Below, piece by piece: positions 1-6,322 of a DNA stretch of 7,739 nucleotides. The position numbers and the translations under genes were made by a program. Source of the DNA: Candidatus Thioglobus sp. (GTDB taxonomy: Bacteria > Pseudomonadota > Gammaproteobacteria > PS1 > Thioglobaceae). The notes beneath the pieces were generated by a model. The model made no database searches and was not told where the DNA came from. It worked only from the letters and a program-made list of their open reading frames with translations. Position 1 is the stretch's first letter. Every line of letters begins with the position of its first letter. The stretch is from NCBI GenBank assembly GCA_003978185.1, contig QOAH01000133.1, forward strand, positions 1 through 7,739, read 5' to 3'.

Positions 1-278
1 CCCGTCACTAAGACGGGGCGTTTGATAAGCGTTGGGTTTTTTAACGTCAATGCCAAGGTAATGTTTTGTTTTTCGGCATCGGTGAAATTACGATACGTAG
101 TTGAGCGTTTGTTAATTACTTTATCCCAGCCCAAAGCATCAACAAAGCCTTTTAGGGTTTGCTCATCAATTGGGTTTTGACGAAAATCAATAAATTCAAA
201 CTCAACACCTTGTGCCTCTAAAAACTTCTGTGCCTTTTTAATGGTGTCGCAATTTTTAATGCCGTACATTTTGATCAT
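1..278 (-). CDS. yffB: YffB/ArsC-like (Spx-family) protein, 3' end cut by window edge
   Basis: This is the first 92 codons of an ArsC/Spx-family thioredoxin-fold protein; the C-terminal part lies beyond base 1 (E. coli YffB is about 118 aa). The translation opens MIKMYGIKNCDTIKKA, which closely follows the E. coli YffB start. It has one N-terminal cysteine (Cys10) followed by Asp-Thr-Ile-Lys-Lys, a conserved GW near residues 50-51, and the family's IKRP motif (Arg87-Pro88) near the cut end. ArsC homologues use this Cys and Arg, but YffB itself is only suggested to be a glutathione-dependent thiol reductase; its substrate is not established and arsenate reduction should not be assumed. The start is 11 nt after the stop of the 207-aa gene. 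ATG at 278 is preferred because it gives the family's usual length before the Cys; an in-frame ATG at 269 is possible. No good Shine-Dalgarno is visible. It ends the visible operon. Confidence 0.88.
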   Translation of the reverse strand, partial: MIKMYGIKNCDTIKKAQKFLEAQGVEFEFIDFRQNPIDEQTLKGFVDALGWDKVINKRSTTYRNFTDAEKQNITLALTLKNPTLIKRPVLVT

Positions 279-289
279 AATAGCTATAC

Positions 290-913
290 TCAGAAATTAT
301 AGAATTCTAGTATTTCTTTACGCTCAGCATCCACAATAATTCGTAGACCTTTACTAGGATAATGCCAATACTCAACACCGGGCTCAACCAGCTCAACACG
401 TGCTGGCTTTTTAAACAAACCTAACAATGTGTCGGCTGATAAATCAGCACTCGGAATAAAGGTTAGCGCACTAATGGTTAAACCAAACATTGAAGACTCT
501 CCTGCTTGGTTAAAAATGGTTTTTTTGTTACCAGTTGGCATTACCTCAGTCTCTTTGATGTTGTTACTTAGATCATCAAATTGATGATTATTGAGTATTA
601 AATTAAGAACTACCCTTGCCGAAATACCACCTATTTTGGTATTTGAAAAGTAAATTTCTAGTGCTTGCTTTTTGTCTCTGTCTTCAAACAAAGAGGCCTC
701 GACCTCGGTGCCAAATATACGCATAGATTCAGCTAGCGTACTCTCACCCATGGTTAGGTCAAAAACAACGGTTTTACCTTGATCATTAACATAGCTTTGC
801 CAAGGCATAGCTTGGTTTTCAGGGATTGCAACATCACGTGTGATTAGATAAAACACACTATAAATCACAATGGTGATCAATAAAATAATAAGAACCAACT
901 TACTCTCTTTCAT
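290..913 (-). CDS. Membrane-anchored conserved hypothetical protein (207 aa)
   Basis: I do not recognise a named family. Residues 6-24 are a strongly hydrophobic N-terminal segment preceded by Lys2 and Lys5. There is no lipobox and no cysteine anywhere, so an uncleaved signal anchor with a periplasmic body of about 180 residues is the likely topology. The body appears to hold two similar short elements. One is at about 50-90 (FDLTMGESTL, then a Gly at 68 and a beta-rich EIYFS stretch). The other is at about 156-207 (SADLSADTLLGLF, then KP at 169-170, then YWHYP at 182-186 and RIIVDAERKEI). This helix-loop-strand pattern resembles BamE/SmpA-like folds, but that is a weak inference. The start overlaps the stop of the upstream gene by 4 nt (ATGA), and no Shine-Dalgarno is visible, so translation probably depends on coupling. 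Placement after dtd and a small membrane protein gives no clear functional clue. Confidence 0.8.
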   Translation of the reverse strand: MKESKLVLIILLITIVIYSVFYLITRDVAIPENQAMPWQSYVNDQGKTVVFDLTMGESTLAESMRIFGTEVEASLFEDRDKKQALEIYFSNTKIGGISARVVLNLILNNHQFDDLSNNIKETEVMPTGNKKTIFNQAGESSMFGLTISALTFIPSADLSADTLLGLFKKPARVELVEPGVEYWHYPSKGLRIIVDAERKEILEFYNF

Positions 914-1320
914 CGATCAAATGGGTCTTTATTAGCTTTTCCTCTTAGCCAGTTTAGCGCTTTGAATGTTGGCTCATGGTTAATCAGCTTCAACTCTAAC
1001 TTGCGCTTGCCTGGAAACTCCATTAAGAATAAACCCAGCAAAATAGAAATTATGCCTTGGCCTGGTGTTACCAGCATAATAATGCCGGCAATTAAAAGTA
1101 CAAAACCAATCAGGGTTCTAATAACGACAATGATCAAATGACCAAGGTGATTGATTTCAACTTTGTGTTGATTGGTGTGGATAAAATAATCCTGAGGAAT
1201 CTTGCCTAATAATATTGGGGTTAATAAAAGACTGGTAACAAAAACAACAAAAGACACTATCCCCACCCAGACAAAATACTGATGATAGTTTGCTGTGGCT
1301 TGGGCGATAGAATCTAACAT
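910..1320 (-). CDS. Small PGPGW-family transmembrane protein (136 aa)
   Basis: This is a predicted inner-membrane protein of unknown function. It has a hydrophobic segment at about residues 16-38, a second at about 61-84, and a third short hydrophobic stretch at about 87-101. The third follows the motif TPGQGI (85-90), with ISILLGLFLM and FPGKRK after it. This resembles the PGPGW family of small membrane proteins (typically a Pro-Gly-Pro-Gly-Trp loop followed by Gly-Leu), with PGQGI replacing PGPGW. The C-terminal tail is basic and soluble, ending in KDPFDR. The start codon lies inside the end of dtd (7-nt overlap), and its stop overlaps the next start by 4 nt, so it is part of the same operon. 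Assignment rests on the motif and topology only; no biochemical role can be proposed. Confidence 0.75.
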   Translation of the reverse strand: MLDSIAQATANYHQYFVWVGIVSFVVFVTSLLLTPILLGKIPQDYFIHTNQHKVEINHLGHLIIVVIRTLIGFVLLIAGIIMLVTPGQGIISILLGLFLMEFPGKRKLELKLINHEPTFKALNWLRGKANKDPFDR

Positions 1321-1751
1321 TGTAATAAGAAAGTTACTGGGCCATCATTGGTGAGTGATACTTGCATATCAGCGCCAAATTTACCTGTGGCCACTGTGTC
1401 ATGTGCATTTTGCATTTGATGAACAAAATAATTGTACAACTCTTCAGCTTCTTTAGGTGGTTTGGCGGTGGAAAATCCAGGGCGTGTTCCAGAGCTAGTA
1501 TCTGCAACCAGGGTAAATTGTGAAACAAGCAAAACACCACCCTTAACATCACTAACCGATAAATTCATTTTATCGTCGGCATCGTAAAACACACGATACG
1601 ACAACAGGCGCTTAATCATTTTGTCAGCTTCGGCTAATTCATCGTATTTTTCAATGCCGATAAACACCAACAACCCTTGGTCAATCTGTCCTATTAATTG
1701 GCTATTAACTTCAACTTGAGCGCGGCTAACACGTTGAATTAAGACTTTCAC
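1314..1751 (-). CDS. dtd: D-aminoacyl-tRNA deacylase
   Basis: DTD hydrolyses D-amino acids (and glycine wrongly attached to tRNA-Ala) from tRNA, so keeping them out of translation; it is a cytoplasmic homodimer. The 145-aa length matches the E. coli enzyme. Both signature motifs are at the family's usual positions: SQFT at 77-80 and the Gly-cisPro motif GPVT at 137-140 (inside NDGPVTF). Other conserved stretches are MKVLIQRVSRA at the N-terminus, DKMNLS at 60-65 and FGADMQVSL at 125-133. The start is GTG at 1751, and its G is also the last base of the glyS stop (TAGTG), a 1-nt overlap. No Shine-Dalgarno is seen, so re-initiation after glyS is likely. Its position directly after glyS joins Gly-tRNA charging with a Gly-tRNA(Ala) clearing enzyme. 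No missing residues were noticed. Confidence 0.97.
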   Translation of the reverse strand: MKVLIQRVSRAQVEVNSQLIGQIDQGLLVFIGIEKYDELAEADKMIKRLLSYRVFYDADDKMNLSVSDVKGGVLLVSQFTLVADTSSGTRPGFSTAKPPKEAEELYNYFVHQMQNAHDTVATGKFGADMQVSLTNDGPVTFLLQC

Positions 1752-3784
1752 TATGAAAGATAAGAAACGTCTGCCACCGATAAGAATAAAGCTCTTATCC
1801 AGTTAAGCAATGTTAAGCGTGAATGCTTAAGTGCTTCATCGTCAGTATTAACCATGACTTGATCAAAAAAGGTGTCGATTGGCTCTTTAAGACTTAGTAA
1901 TTCTCTCATTGATTGCGTGTAATCATCACTGCTACTGAGCTGCTTAGCAACGGCTGTTGTTGCTTCAAACAGTGCTTTTTCTGCGGCTTCAACTAATACA
2001 CTACCATCAACTTGAGTGCCTAACTCTTGATGGTCTTTGAGCATATTGGCAATACGTTTATTGGCCTCAATCAAGCTAGCTGATGCACTGTCGTTTGTGA
2101 ATTCATTTAAAGCCTCCACTCTTAAGTGGAAATCATACGGTGATTCTGGACGTACTGCCAATACAGCTTCAAATGCTTTAGAGTTAACCTTCTGTTCTTT
2201 GTAATATGCACGTAAACGATCCATCATGAATTGGTAGATGGCATCTGCACTCGATCTGTCAACTTCTGAGGCATGCAACTCGAGTGATTGCTTAATAAGC
2301 GCCTTAAGATCAAGTTTAAGCTCAGCTTCCACCATTATTCTCAACAAACCTAATGCCATTCTTCTTAAGGCGTACGGGTCTTTCGAACCAGTTGGCCCCT
2401 GACCAATGCCATAGATGCCTGTAATGGTGTCGAGCTTGTCGGCAATTGCCACTACCAAGCCTTCGTTGGTGCTTGGTAAAGTATCACCTGCAAATCTTGG
2501 ATGATAGTGTTCGCTAATGGCGGTTGCTACAGCAGCATCTTCGCCATCGTTTAGTGCGTAATAGCCACCCATTACACCTTGTAAGTCAGCAAATTCACCG
2601 ACCATGTTAGAGACTAGGTCGGTTTTAGCCAGTAGGCCTGCGCGGGCGCTGTGATCAGCACTAGCGCCAACCACATTGGCAATATAAGTTGACAACGATT
2701 CAATGCGCTTGGCTTTTTCACCCATAGAGCCTAAGGACTTCATGAATAAAACACTGTCTAATTTAGGCAGGCGTGAAGCCAGAGAGCTTGCCTTGTCTTG
2801 CTCCCAGAAGAACTCTGAGTCAGTTAAACGCGGTCTAATGACGCGTTCGTTACCATCGATAATCACCGATAAATCGCTAGATTCGATATTGGCAACTGAG
2901 ATAAAGGCTGGTAATAATTTACCATTATCGTCCACCATATGGAAATACTTTTGGTGTGACTTCATAGCCGAGATGAGCGCCTCTTCTGGCACGTCTAAAA
3001 ATCTTGCATCAAAACCACCTGAAAATGCTTTTGGGTATTCAACCAAGGCACAAACTTCCTCTAACAATGATTCATCAATCACTGCATTTGATTGGCAATC
3101 AAGTGCGACTTGCAAAACTTGTTCACGGACCATTTCTTTACGCACGTCGAAATCAACTTCAATTTGCGCTTTATCGAACAAAGTTTGGCGATAATCACCA
3201 GCATTATCAATACTAAACGTTTGCTCACCAGTAAAACGCATGCCTCGAGTGGTATTGCCACTGGTTAAACCCATGACTGTTGCTTCTACTACATCGCTAC
3301 CCAGCATCATGATTAACCAGTGTGTTGGGCGCACAAAGTTAAAGTCTAAATCACCCCAACGCATGGCGCGTGTAATGGGTATTTTTTTAATGGCTGTATC
3401 AACGATGTCTTGTAATAAATCTTGTGTTTTTAAGCCTTTTTGCTCTTTGGTAAAAAAGTAATAATCAGCCTTGCCGAAGACTTTTTGCCGAAGATCGGCT
3501 TTACTAACACCGCATGATTTTGCAAAACCTTCAACCGCTTGATCAGGTGCACTAACGGCAGGGCCTTTGCGTTCAATGAGCCGGTCTTCTTGCTGTAACT
3601 GTAGGTCACTCACTAATACAGCTAAGCGTCTTGGCGTAGCAAAAGACACAGCCTTGGTGTATGACAAATTGAGCTCAGACAACTGTATGGTCACATTGTT
3701 TGTGAGCGCCTTAGATAACTGCTTTAATAACTTGGGTGGCAGCTCTTCTGTGCCGAGCTCTAGTAAAAAATCTTGTGTACTCAT
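1751..3784 (-). CDS. glyS: Glycine--tRNA ligase, beta subunit
   Basis: This is the large subunit of the alpha2beta2 bacterial glycyl-tRNA synthetase. The alpha subunit (GlyQ) holds the class II catalytic core, and the beta subunit provides tRNA recognition. The 677-aa length is close to E. coli GlyS (689 aa). Conserved family stretches are visible: [16 protein letters not shown] at residues 5-20, TPRRLAVLV at 50-58, MRWG at 141-144, FVRPTHW at 150-156, [10 protein letters not shown] at about 466-475, and the C-terminal segment [12 protein letters not shown]. The last leads into a DALR-like helical anticodon-binding region. The start overlaps the minC stop by 4 nt (ATGA), and a modest TAAGG lies 11 nt upstream. 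It is normally directly downstream of glyQ, but here minC takes that place and glyQ is not in the window. The gene is intact with no frameshift seen. Confidence 0.97.
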   Translation of the reverse strand: MSTQDFLLELGTEELPPKLLKQLSKALTNNVTIQLSELNLSYTKAVSFATPRRLAVLVSDLQLQQEDRLIERKGPAVSAPDQAVEGFAKSCGVSKADLRQKVFGKADYYFFTKEQKGLKTQDLLQDIVDTAIKKIPITRAMRWGDLDFNFVRPTHWLIMMLGSDVVEATVMGLTSGNTTRGMRFTGEQTFSIDNAGDYRQTLFDKAQIEVDFDVRKEMVREQVLQVALDCQSNAVIDESLLEEVCALVEYPKAFSGGFDARFLDVPEEALISAMKSHQKYFHMVDDNGKLLPAFISVANIESSDLSVIIDGNERVIRPRLTDSEFFWEQDKASSLASRLPKLDSVLFMKSLGSMGEKAKRIESLSTYIANVVGASADHSARAGLLAKTDLVSNMVGEFADLQGVMGGYYALNDGEDAAVATAISEHYHPRFAGDTLPSTNEGLVVAIADKLDTITGIYGIGQGPTGSKDPYALRRMALGLLRIMVEAELKLDLKALIKQSLELHASEVDRSSADAIYQFMMDRLRAYYKEQKVNSKAFEAVLAVRPESPYDFHLRVEALNEFTNDSASASLIEANKRIANMLKDHQELGTQVDGSVLVEAAEKALFEATTAVAKQLSSSDDYTQSMRELLSLKEPIDTFFDQVMVNTDDEALKHSRLTLLNWIRALFLSVADVSYLS

Positions 3785-4491
3785 ACTATTTGAAACCTTA
3801 ATTTACCTTTGTTTAAATCAATCATGACTGAGCGCGCATAAAGCTTGGTTGGCACCACGTCAAACTTTTTGTACACGCCAGCAATGGAGACTAATTGGGC
3901 ATTAAATGAATGAATAAAGATGGTAGCTTTTTCATCACCAGAAATACCAGCAAATACTTTGCCCCGCACTTCTTTATAAGCAGAAACACTGCCATATGAC
4001 ATAACTTCTGCATCTGATTTAACCACACCTAATAATACTAGATCACTATCCATTGCTACCACTTGCGCTGATGAATAGACTTTATTGGCTACAATCTTAG
4101 GCGCTTGATAAACTTTATCTTGATGTAGATTAGGCGATTCATCATTGGCGATCTTTTTAGAGGTTTTTGGCTTGCTCGGCGTTAATGACTTACCAAACAC
4201 TGCCAAACCTGAAAATTTGGCAAAATCAATCAACTCTTGTTTGCGTGAACGAATCCCTACTGCCACCATATCATTCTGGGTTAAGATCTCTATTAACACT
4301 GCCAACTCGTTAGCCTGAAAATGTTTATTTTCAATCTCGAGAATAACGGGTGCATGTTGAAATTGTTTTTTATTCTTACCAGCCAAATCAGCAATTTCAG
4401 TAAGCAAATCATCAGTGTTGTTGGTCAGCACTCTGAGCGTATAAAGTGCTTCAGTTTGAGTTTTTACTTCAATTAAATTTGGCTTTTTCAT
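3781..4491 (-). CDS. minC: Septum site-determining protein MinC
   Basis: MinC blocks FtsZ ring assembly away from mid-cell and is recruited to the membrane by MinD. The 236-aa length fits the family. The N-terminal domain (about 1-100) is moderately conserved: [17 protein letters not shown], and [20 protein letters not shown] at 77-96. A Lys/Ser-rich linker follows at about 101-135. The C-terminal beta-helix domain is clear, with [13 protein letters not shown] at 151-163, [18 protein letters not shown] at 175-192, and [10 protein letters not shown] at 196-205. The usual RSGQ MinD-contact motif reads YSSA (139-142), and the family's GNV reads GVV. The C-terminus extends about 25 residues past the last typical motif. 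A good Shine-Dalgarno (GGAAGGAT) precedes the ATG. minD and minE do not follow; glyS does. The identification is solid, but whether the MinD-dependent mode is intact is uncertain. Confidence 0.9.
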   Translation of the reverse strand: MKKPNLIEVKTQTEALYTLRVLTNNTDDLLTEIADLAGKNKKQFQHAPVILEIENKHFQANELAVLIEILTQNDMVAVGIRSRKQELIDFAKFSGLAVFGKSLTPSKPKTSKKIANDESPNLHQDKVYQAPKIVANKVYSSAQVVAMDSDLVLLGVVKSDAEVMSYGSVSAYKEVRGKVFAGISGDEKATIFIHSFNAQLVSIAGVYKKFDVVPTKLYARSVMIDLNKGKLRFQIV

Positions 4492-4495
4492 CTGT

Positions 4496-4891
4496 TTAAT
4501 CCTTCCAGCCTTGCGTGCAATCTAGAAAAAACCAAACACGCTTCATGCCAGTATCACCACTAAGCATTAACTCTAATGGGGCTTTGTGTTTAAACTTTTT
4601 CACCGGTCGTTTGAGCCAAATAGAGGCATATTCGCGATTGGTAGGGAAGGTTGTGCCAAGTGATTCATGAATACCTAAAATCATTTCGCTACGGTTAATA
4701 GAGGTTTGGTCAAAGTCAAAAGATTTATCACCTCTTCTGTACAAATACAAATGTCTAGCCTTGAGTGATTCTGGCAAGCCTAATAGAGTAATCTGATCTT
4801 GATCAGCTAATTTCCACTGCTCCATAACTTGTGTCAACCGAAGGGTAAGCTCATTCTTTTGATCGTCAGTAATACTATCAATATCTACCAT
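4496..4891 (-). CDS. Xre/MbcA/ParS-type antitoxin-like protein, no toxin partner
   Basis: This 131-aa protein looks like the C-terminal toxin-binding domain family of MbcA/ParS/Xre antitoxins (formerly DUF2384). An N-terminal helix-turn-helix-like part has ITLLGLP at 34-40 and LYLYRRGDKS at 48-57, the equivalent of the family's 'LLG... lyrWrrG'. The diagnostic C-terminal region follows: RSEMILGIHESLGTTFP at 67-83, YASIWLKRP at 88-96, HKAPLELMLSGD at 102-113, and FFLDCTQGW at 121-129. In toxin-antitoxin pairs this domain neutralises RES-domain (NAD-degrading or NAD-modifying) toxins, but no RES gene is next to it. The ATG shares one base with the tolA stop (TAATG), and an AGGGTG Shine-Dalgarno lies 5 nt upstream. 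It ends 4 nt before minC and carries minC's ribosome-binding site. A solitary regulator or a housekeeping role is more likely than an active toxin-antitoxin system, but the function is unknown. Confidence 0.82.
   Translation of the reverse strand: MVDIDSITDDQKNELTLRLTQVMEQWKLADQDQITLLGLPESLKARHLYLYRRGDKSFDFDQTSINRSEMILGIHESLGTTFPTNREYASIWLKRPVKKFKHKAPLELMLSGDTGMKRVWFFLDCTQGWKD
4499..4506 (-). promoter_or_regulatory. Shine-Dalgarno of minC
   Basis: GGAAGGAT on the minus strand lies 7 nt before the minC ATG and overlaps the Trp-Lys-Asp codons at the end of the antitoxin-like gene. This strong site decides the minC start and means that minC translation depends on an mRNA reading through the upstream gene. 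Confidence 0.75.
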
Positions 4892-5874
4892 TAGTTCACC
4901 CTAAAATGAAATAAGATTTCACGATCAAACACGCCTTTGTCTGGTGCGCTTGGTAGTGGAGATGCTTTGTTGACCGCACGTTCAATTGAATCTCTAAATG
5001 ACTTGCGTTTAGTGTTTTTATCAACAATACAAGACTGGACGTTAACACTCTTAACATTGCCTTGAGCGTCCTGCATAATATGCACATCACAACCCCAGCT
5101 ATCTTTTGCACCTTTATAACGCCAATGCTCTCTTACTCTGGCAGCAATTTGATTAATGTAGCTCTCTTTTAATGCCTCAATCTGACTTTTTCTAACTATT
5201 TTTCTCTCTTGATCGGTCTCAGCCTGAATCTCTTGTGTTAGAGCGCGTTTATTTTGTTCTTTTTTGAATTTCTTAGCCTCTAACTTTCTTTTCTTTTCGG
5301 CCAGCCTGGCTTTTTCTTCGGCTAATTTTTTCTTCCTTTCAGCAGCTTTTGCCTGCTTCTCGGCAATCTTTTTCTTTTGCTCTGCTTGCTTGGTTTTTTT
5401 ATCAGCTATTTTTTTCTTCTTTAAAGCCTCTTTAACTTTCTTCTCTGTGGCTTTTCGACTCTTTTCAGCTAATGCTTTAACCTTCCTTTCTTTCTTGATA
5501 TTGGCTTTTATTTTTTTAAGACGCTGTTGTTCTTTATAGCGTTCATTTTCTACTTTTTTCTCTGCGCGCTGTAAGTCTCTAAGGCGCTTTTCTTTTTTCT
5601 TCTGAAGATTGATTAAACGCTGTTTCTCCTGCTTAATCTCACTTAAATCAATTGTTACTGCTTTAGGAACGGCGTAAGTTGGCTTGGATTGGGCGGCCTT
5701 CATACTCTCATCCCAACTCTGCATATTAGAGTTAATTAAACCAATCAAAACAACAACATGTAATGCGATTGCTACCCAGAATGCGATTGGATGTTTTTGC
5801 GCAATTTGAGGTAATTTAATTTCTTTAGGTAATTTTATTTTTTTGAGAAAGTCAGTATTCATATTATTTCGCAT
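4891..5874 (-). CDS. tolA: Tol-Pal system protein TolA
   Basis: TolA spans the periplasm and transmits proton-motive-force energy from TolQR to the outer-membrane Tol-Pal partners during cell division; it is also hijacked by colicins and phages. The 327-residue protein has the expected three parts. A short cytoplasmic N-terminus leads into a single membrane helix at about 30-47 with a central His39. A long Lys/Glu/Ala-rich helical domain II covers about 78-230, including a regular heptad block at 153-208. Globular domain III (about 231-327) has ESYINQIAARVREHW, the cysteine pair Cys262/Cys282, and the proline-rich PLPSAPD near the C-terminus. The His matches the functional TM histidine of E. 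coli TolA, but the Ser four residues before it is Ala here. Start choice is ambiguous: ATG 5874 overlaps tolR by 11 nt, while in-frame ATG 5862 (323 aa, MNTDFLKK) sits 1 nt past the tolR stop. Neither has a strong ribosome-binding site. Confidence 0.95.
   Translation of the reverse strand: MRNNMNTDFLKKIKLPKEIKLPQIAQKHPIAFWVAIALHVVVLIGLINSNMQSWDESMKAAQSKPTYAVPKAVTIDLSEIKQEKQRLINLQKKKEKRLRDLQRAEKKVENERYKEQQRLKKIKANIKKERKVKALAEKSRKATEKKVKEALKKKKIADKKTKQAEQKKKIAEKQAKAAERKKKLAEEKARLAEKKRKLEAKKFKKEQNKRALTQEIQAETDQERKIVRKSQIEALKESYINQIAARVREHWRYKGAKDSWGCDVHIMQDAQGNVKSVNVQSCIVDKNTKRKSFRDSIERAVNKASPLPSAPDKGVFDREILFHFRVN
4897..4902 (-). promoter_or_regulatory. Shine-Dalgarno of the antitoxin-like gene
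   Basis: AGGGTG on the minus strand lies 5 nt before the ATG at 4891 and is embedded in the last codons of tolA. Together with the TAATG stop-start overlap it supports this start and tight coupling to tolA translation. Confidence 0.65.
5251..5418 (-). repeat. Heptad repeat block inside TolA domain II
   Basis: Residues 153-208 of TolA read as eight consecutive 7-residue units. Most follow the pattern K-x-K-(I/L/A/Q)-A-E-K: KKKIADK, KTKQAEQ, KKKIAEK, QAKAAER, KKKLAEE, KARLAEK, KRKLEAK, KFKKEQN. The period is 21 bp in the DNA, with heavy AAA/AAG use, but copies have diverged at the nucleotide level. This forms the long straight helix of domain II and probably arose by in-frame duplication of a 21-bp unit. 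Confidence 0.8.
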
Positions 5875-6316
5875 CTGGTGATTCAGTCACAATACCTACC
5901 TTATTAACGCCGTTCTTTTGCAAAAAAGACATTAATGACACAACCCTTCCGTAAGGTACATTTTGATCACCCCTCACAAAGACTTTCATTTCTGGATAGA
6001 TATCCATACGGGCGCGCACACGACCTGCAATAATGCCTAAAGGTAGTCGCTCGCCTTTAGATACCTCAGCACTTTCATCATCTAATGAATTAATAAAATA
6101 CCGGCCTGTTTTGTCAATGGTAATAACCGTAGGCTGATGCTCGCTGAAATCAACCATTTCTGCCTCAGCAGAGGGTAAATCTACTTCAATCCCTTGCTCA
6201 ATAATGGGTGTGGTCATCATAAAGATAACCAAGAGAACTAACATCACATCAATATAGGGGACAATGTTAATTTGCGCATCGATATTCGGTCTGGCGCGTT
6301 TTGGTAATTCGATCAT
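5864..6316 (-). CDS. tolR: Tol-Pal system protein TolR (ExbD family)
   Basis: TolR is the inner-membrane partner of TolQ in the proton channel that drives TolA. It is 150 aa, close to E. coli TolR (142 aa). The N-terminus is basic and cytoplasmic, and a single membrane helix (about 17-37) carries the proton-binding Asp at exactly position 23 in NIVPYIDVMLVLLVIFM. A periplasmic ExbD-type domain follows, with GIEVDLPSAEAE after the helix, TVITIDKTGRYFIN at 63-76, MKVFVRGDQNVPYGRVV at 109-125 and NKVGIVTE at 138-145. The start is 6 nt after the tolQ stop; only a weak purine stretch precedes it. The stop lies within the overlap with the longer tolA start. Nothing is missing. Confidence 0.97.
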   Translation of the reverse strand: MIELPKRARPNIDAQINIVPYIDVMLVLLVIFMMTTPIIEQGIEVDLPSAEAEMVDFSEHQPTVITIDKTGRYFINSLDDESAEVSKGERLPLGIIAGRVRARMDIYPEMKVFVRGDQNVPYGRVVSLMSFLQKNGVNKVGIVTESPDAK

Positions 6317-6322
6317 TACTAC

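Noticed and set aside
1..17. Perfect 6-bp inverted repeat with 5-nt loop (CCCGTC / GACGGG), possible terminator
   Set aside because: It is inside the conserved RPVLVTG coding stretch of the yffB-like gene, is short, and has no T-run after it on either strand.
1334..1552. 72-codon minus-strand frame inside dtd
   Set aside because: It is a second frame of the conserved dtd coding sequence with no recognisable features.
2703..3194. 163-codon plus-strand open frame opposite glyS
   Set aside because: It lies wholly antisense to strongly conserved glyS codons, has no family features and no ribosome-binding site that I could see; it is a shadow frame.
4496..4891. A complete RES-Xre toxin-antitoxin system
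   Set aside because: No RES-domain gene is next to the antitoxin-like gene; its neighbours are clearly TolA and MinC, so only the antitoxin-like half can be claimed.
5264..5539. 91-codon plus-strand frame rich in Phe/Ala/Leu/Ser that looks like a membrane protein
   Set aside because: It is the antisense of the Lys/Ala/Glu-rich TolA helix; AAA/AAG codons read backwards give TTT/CTT, so the hydrophobic look is an artefact.
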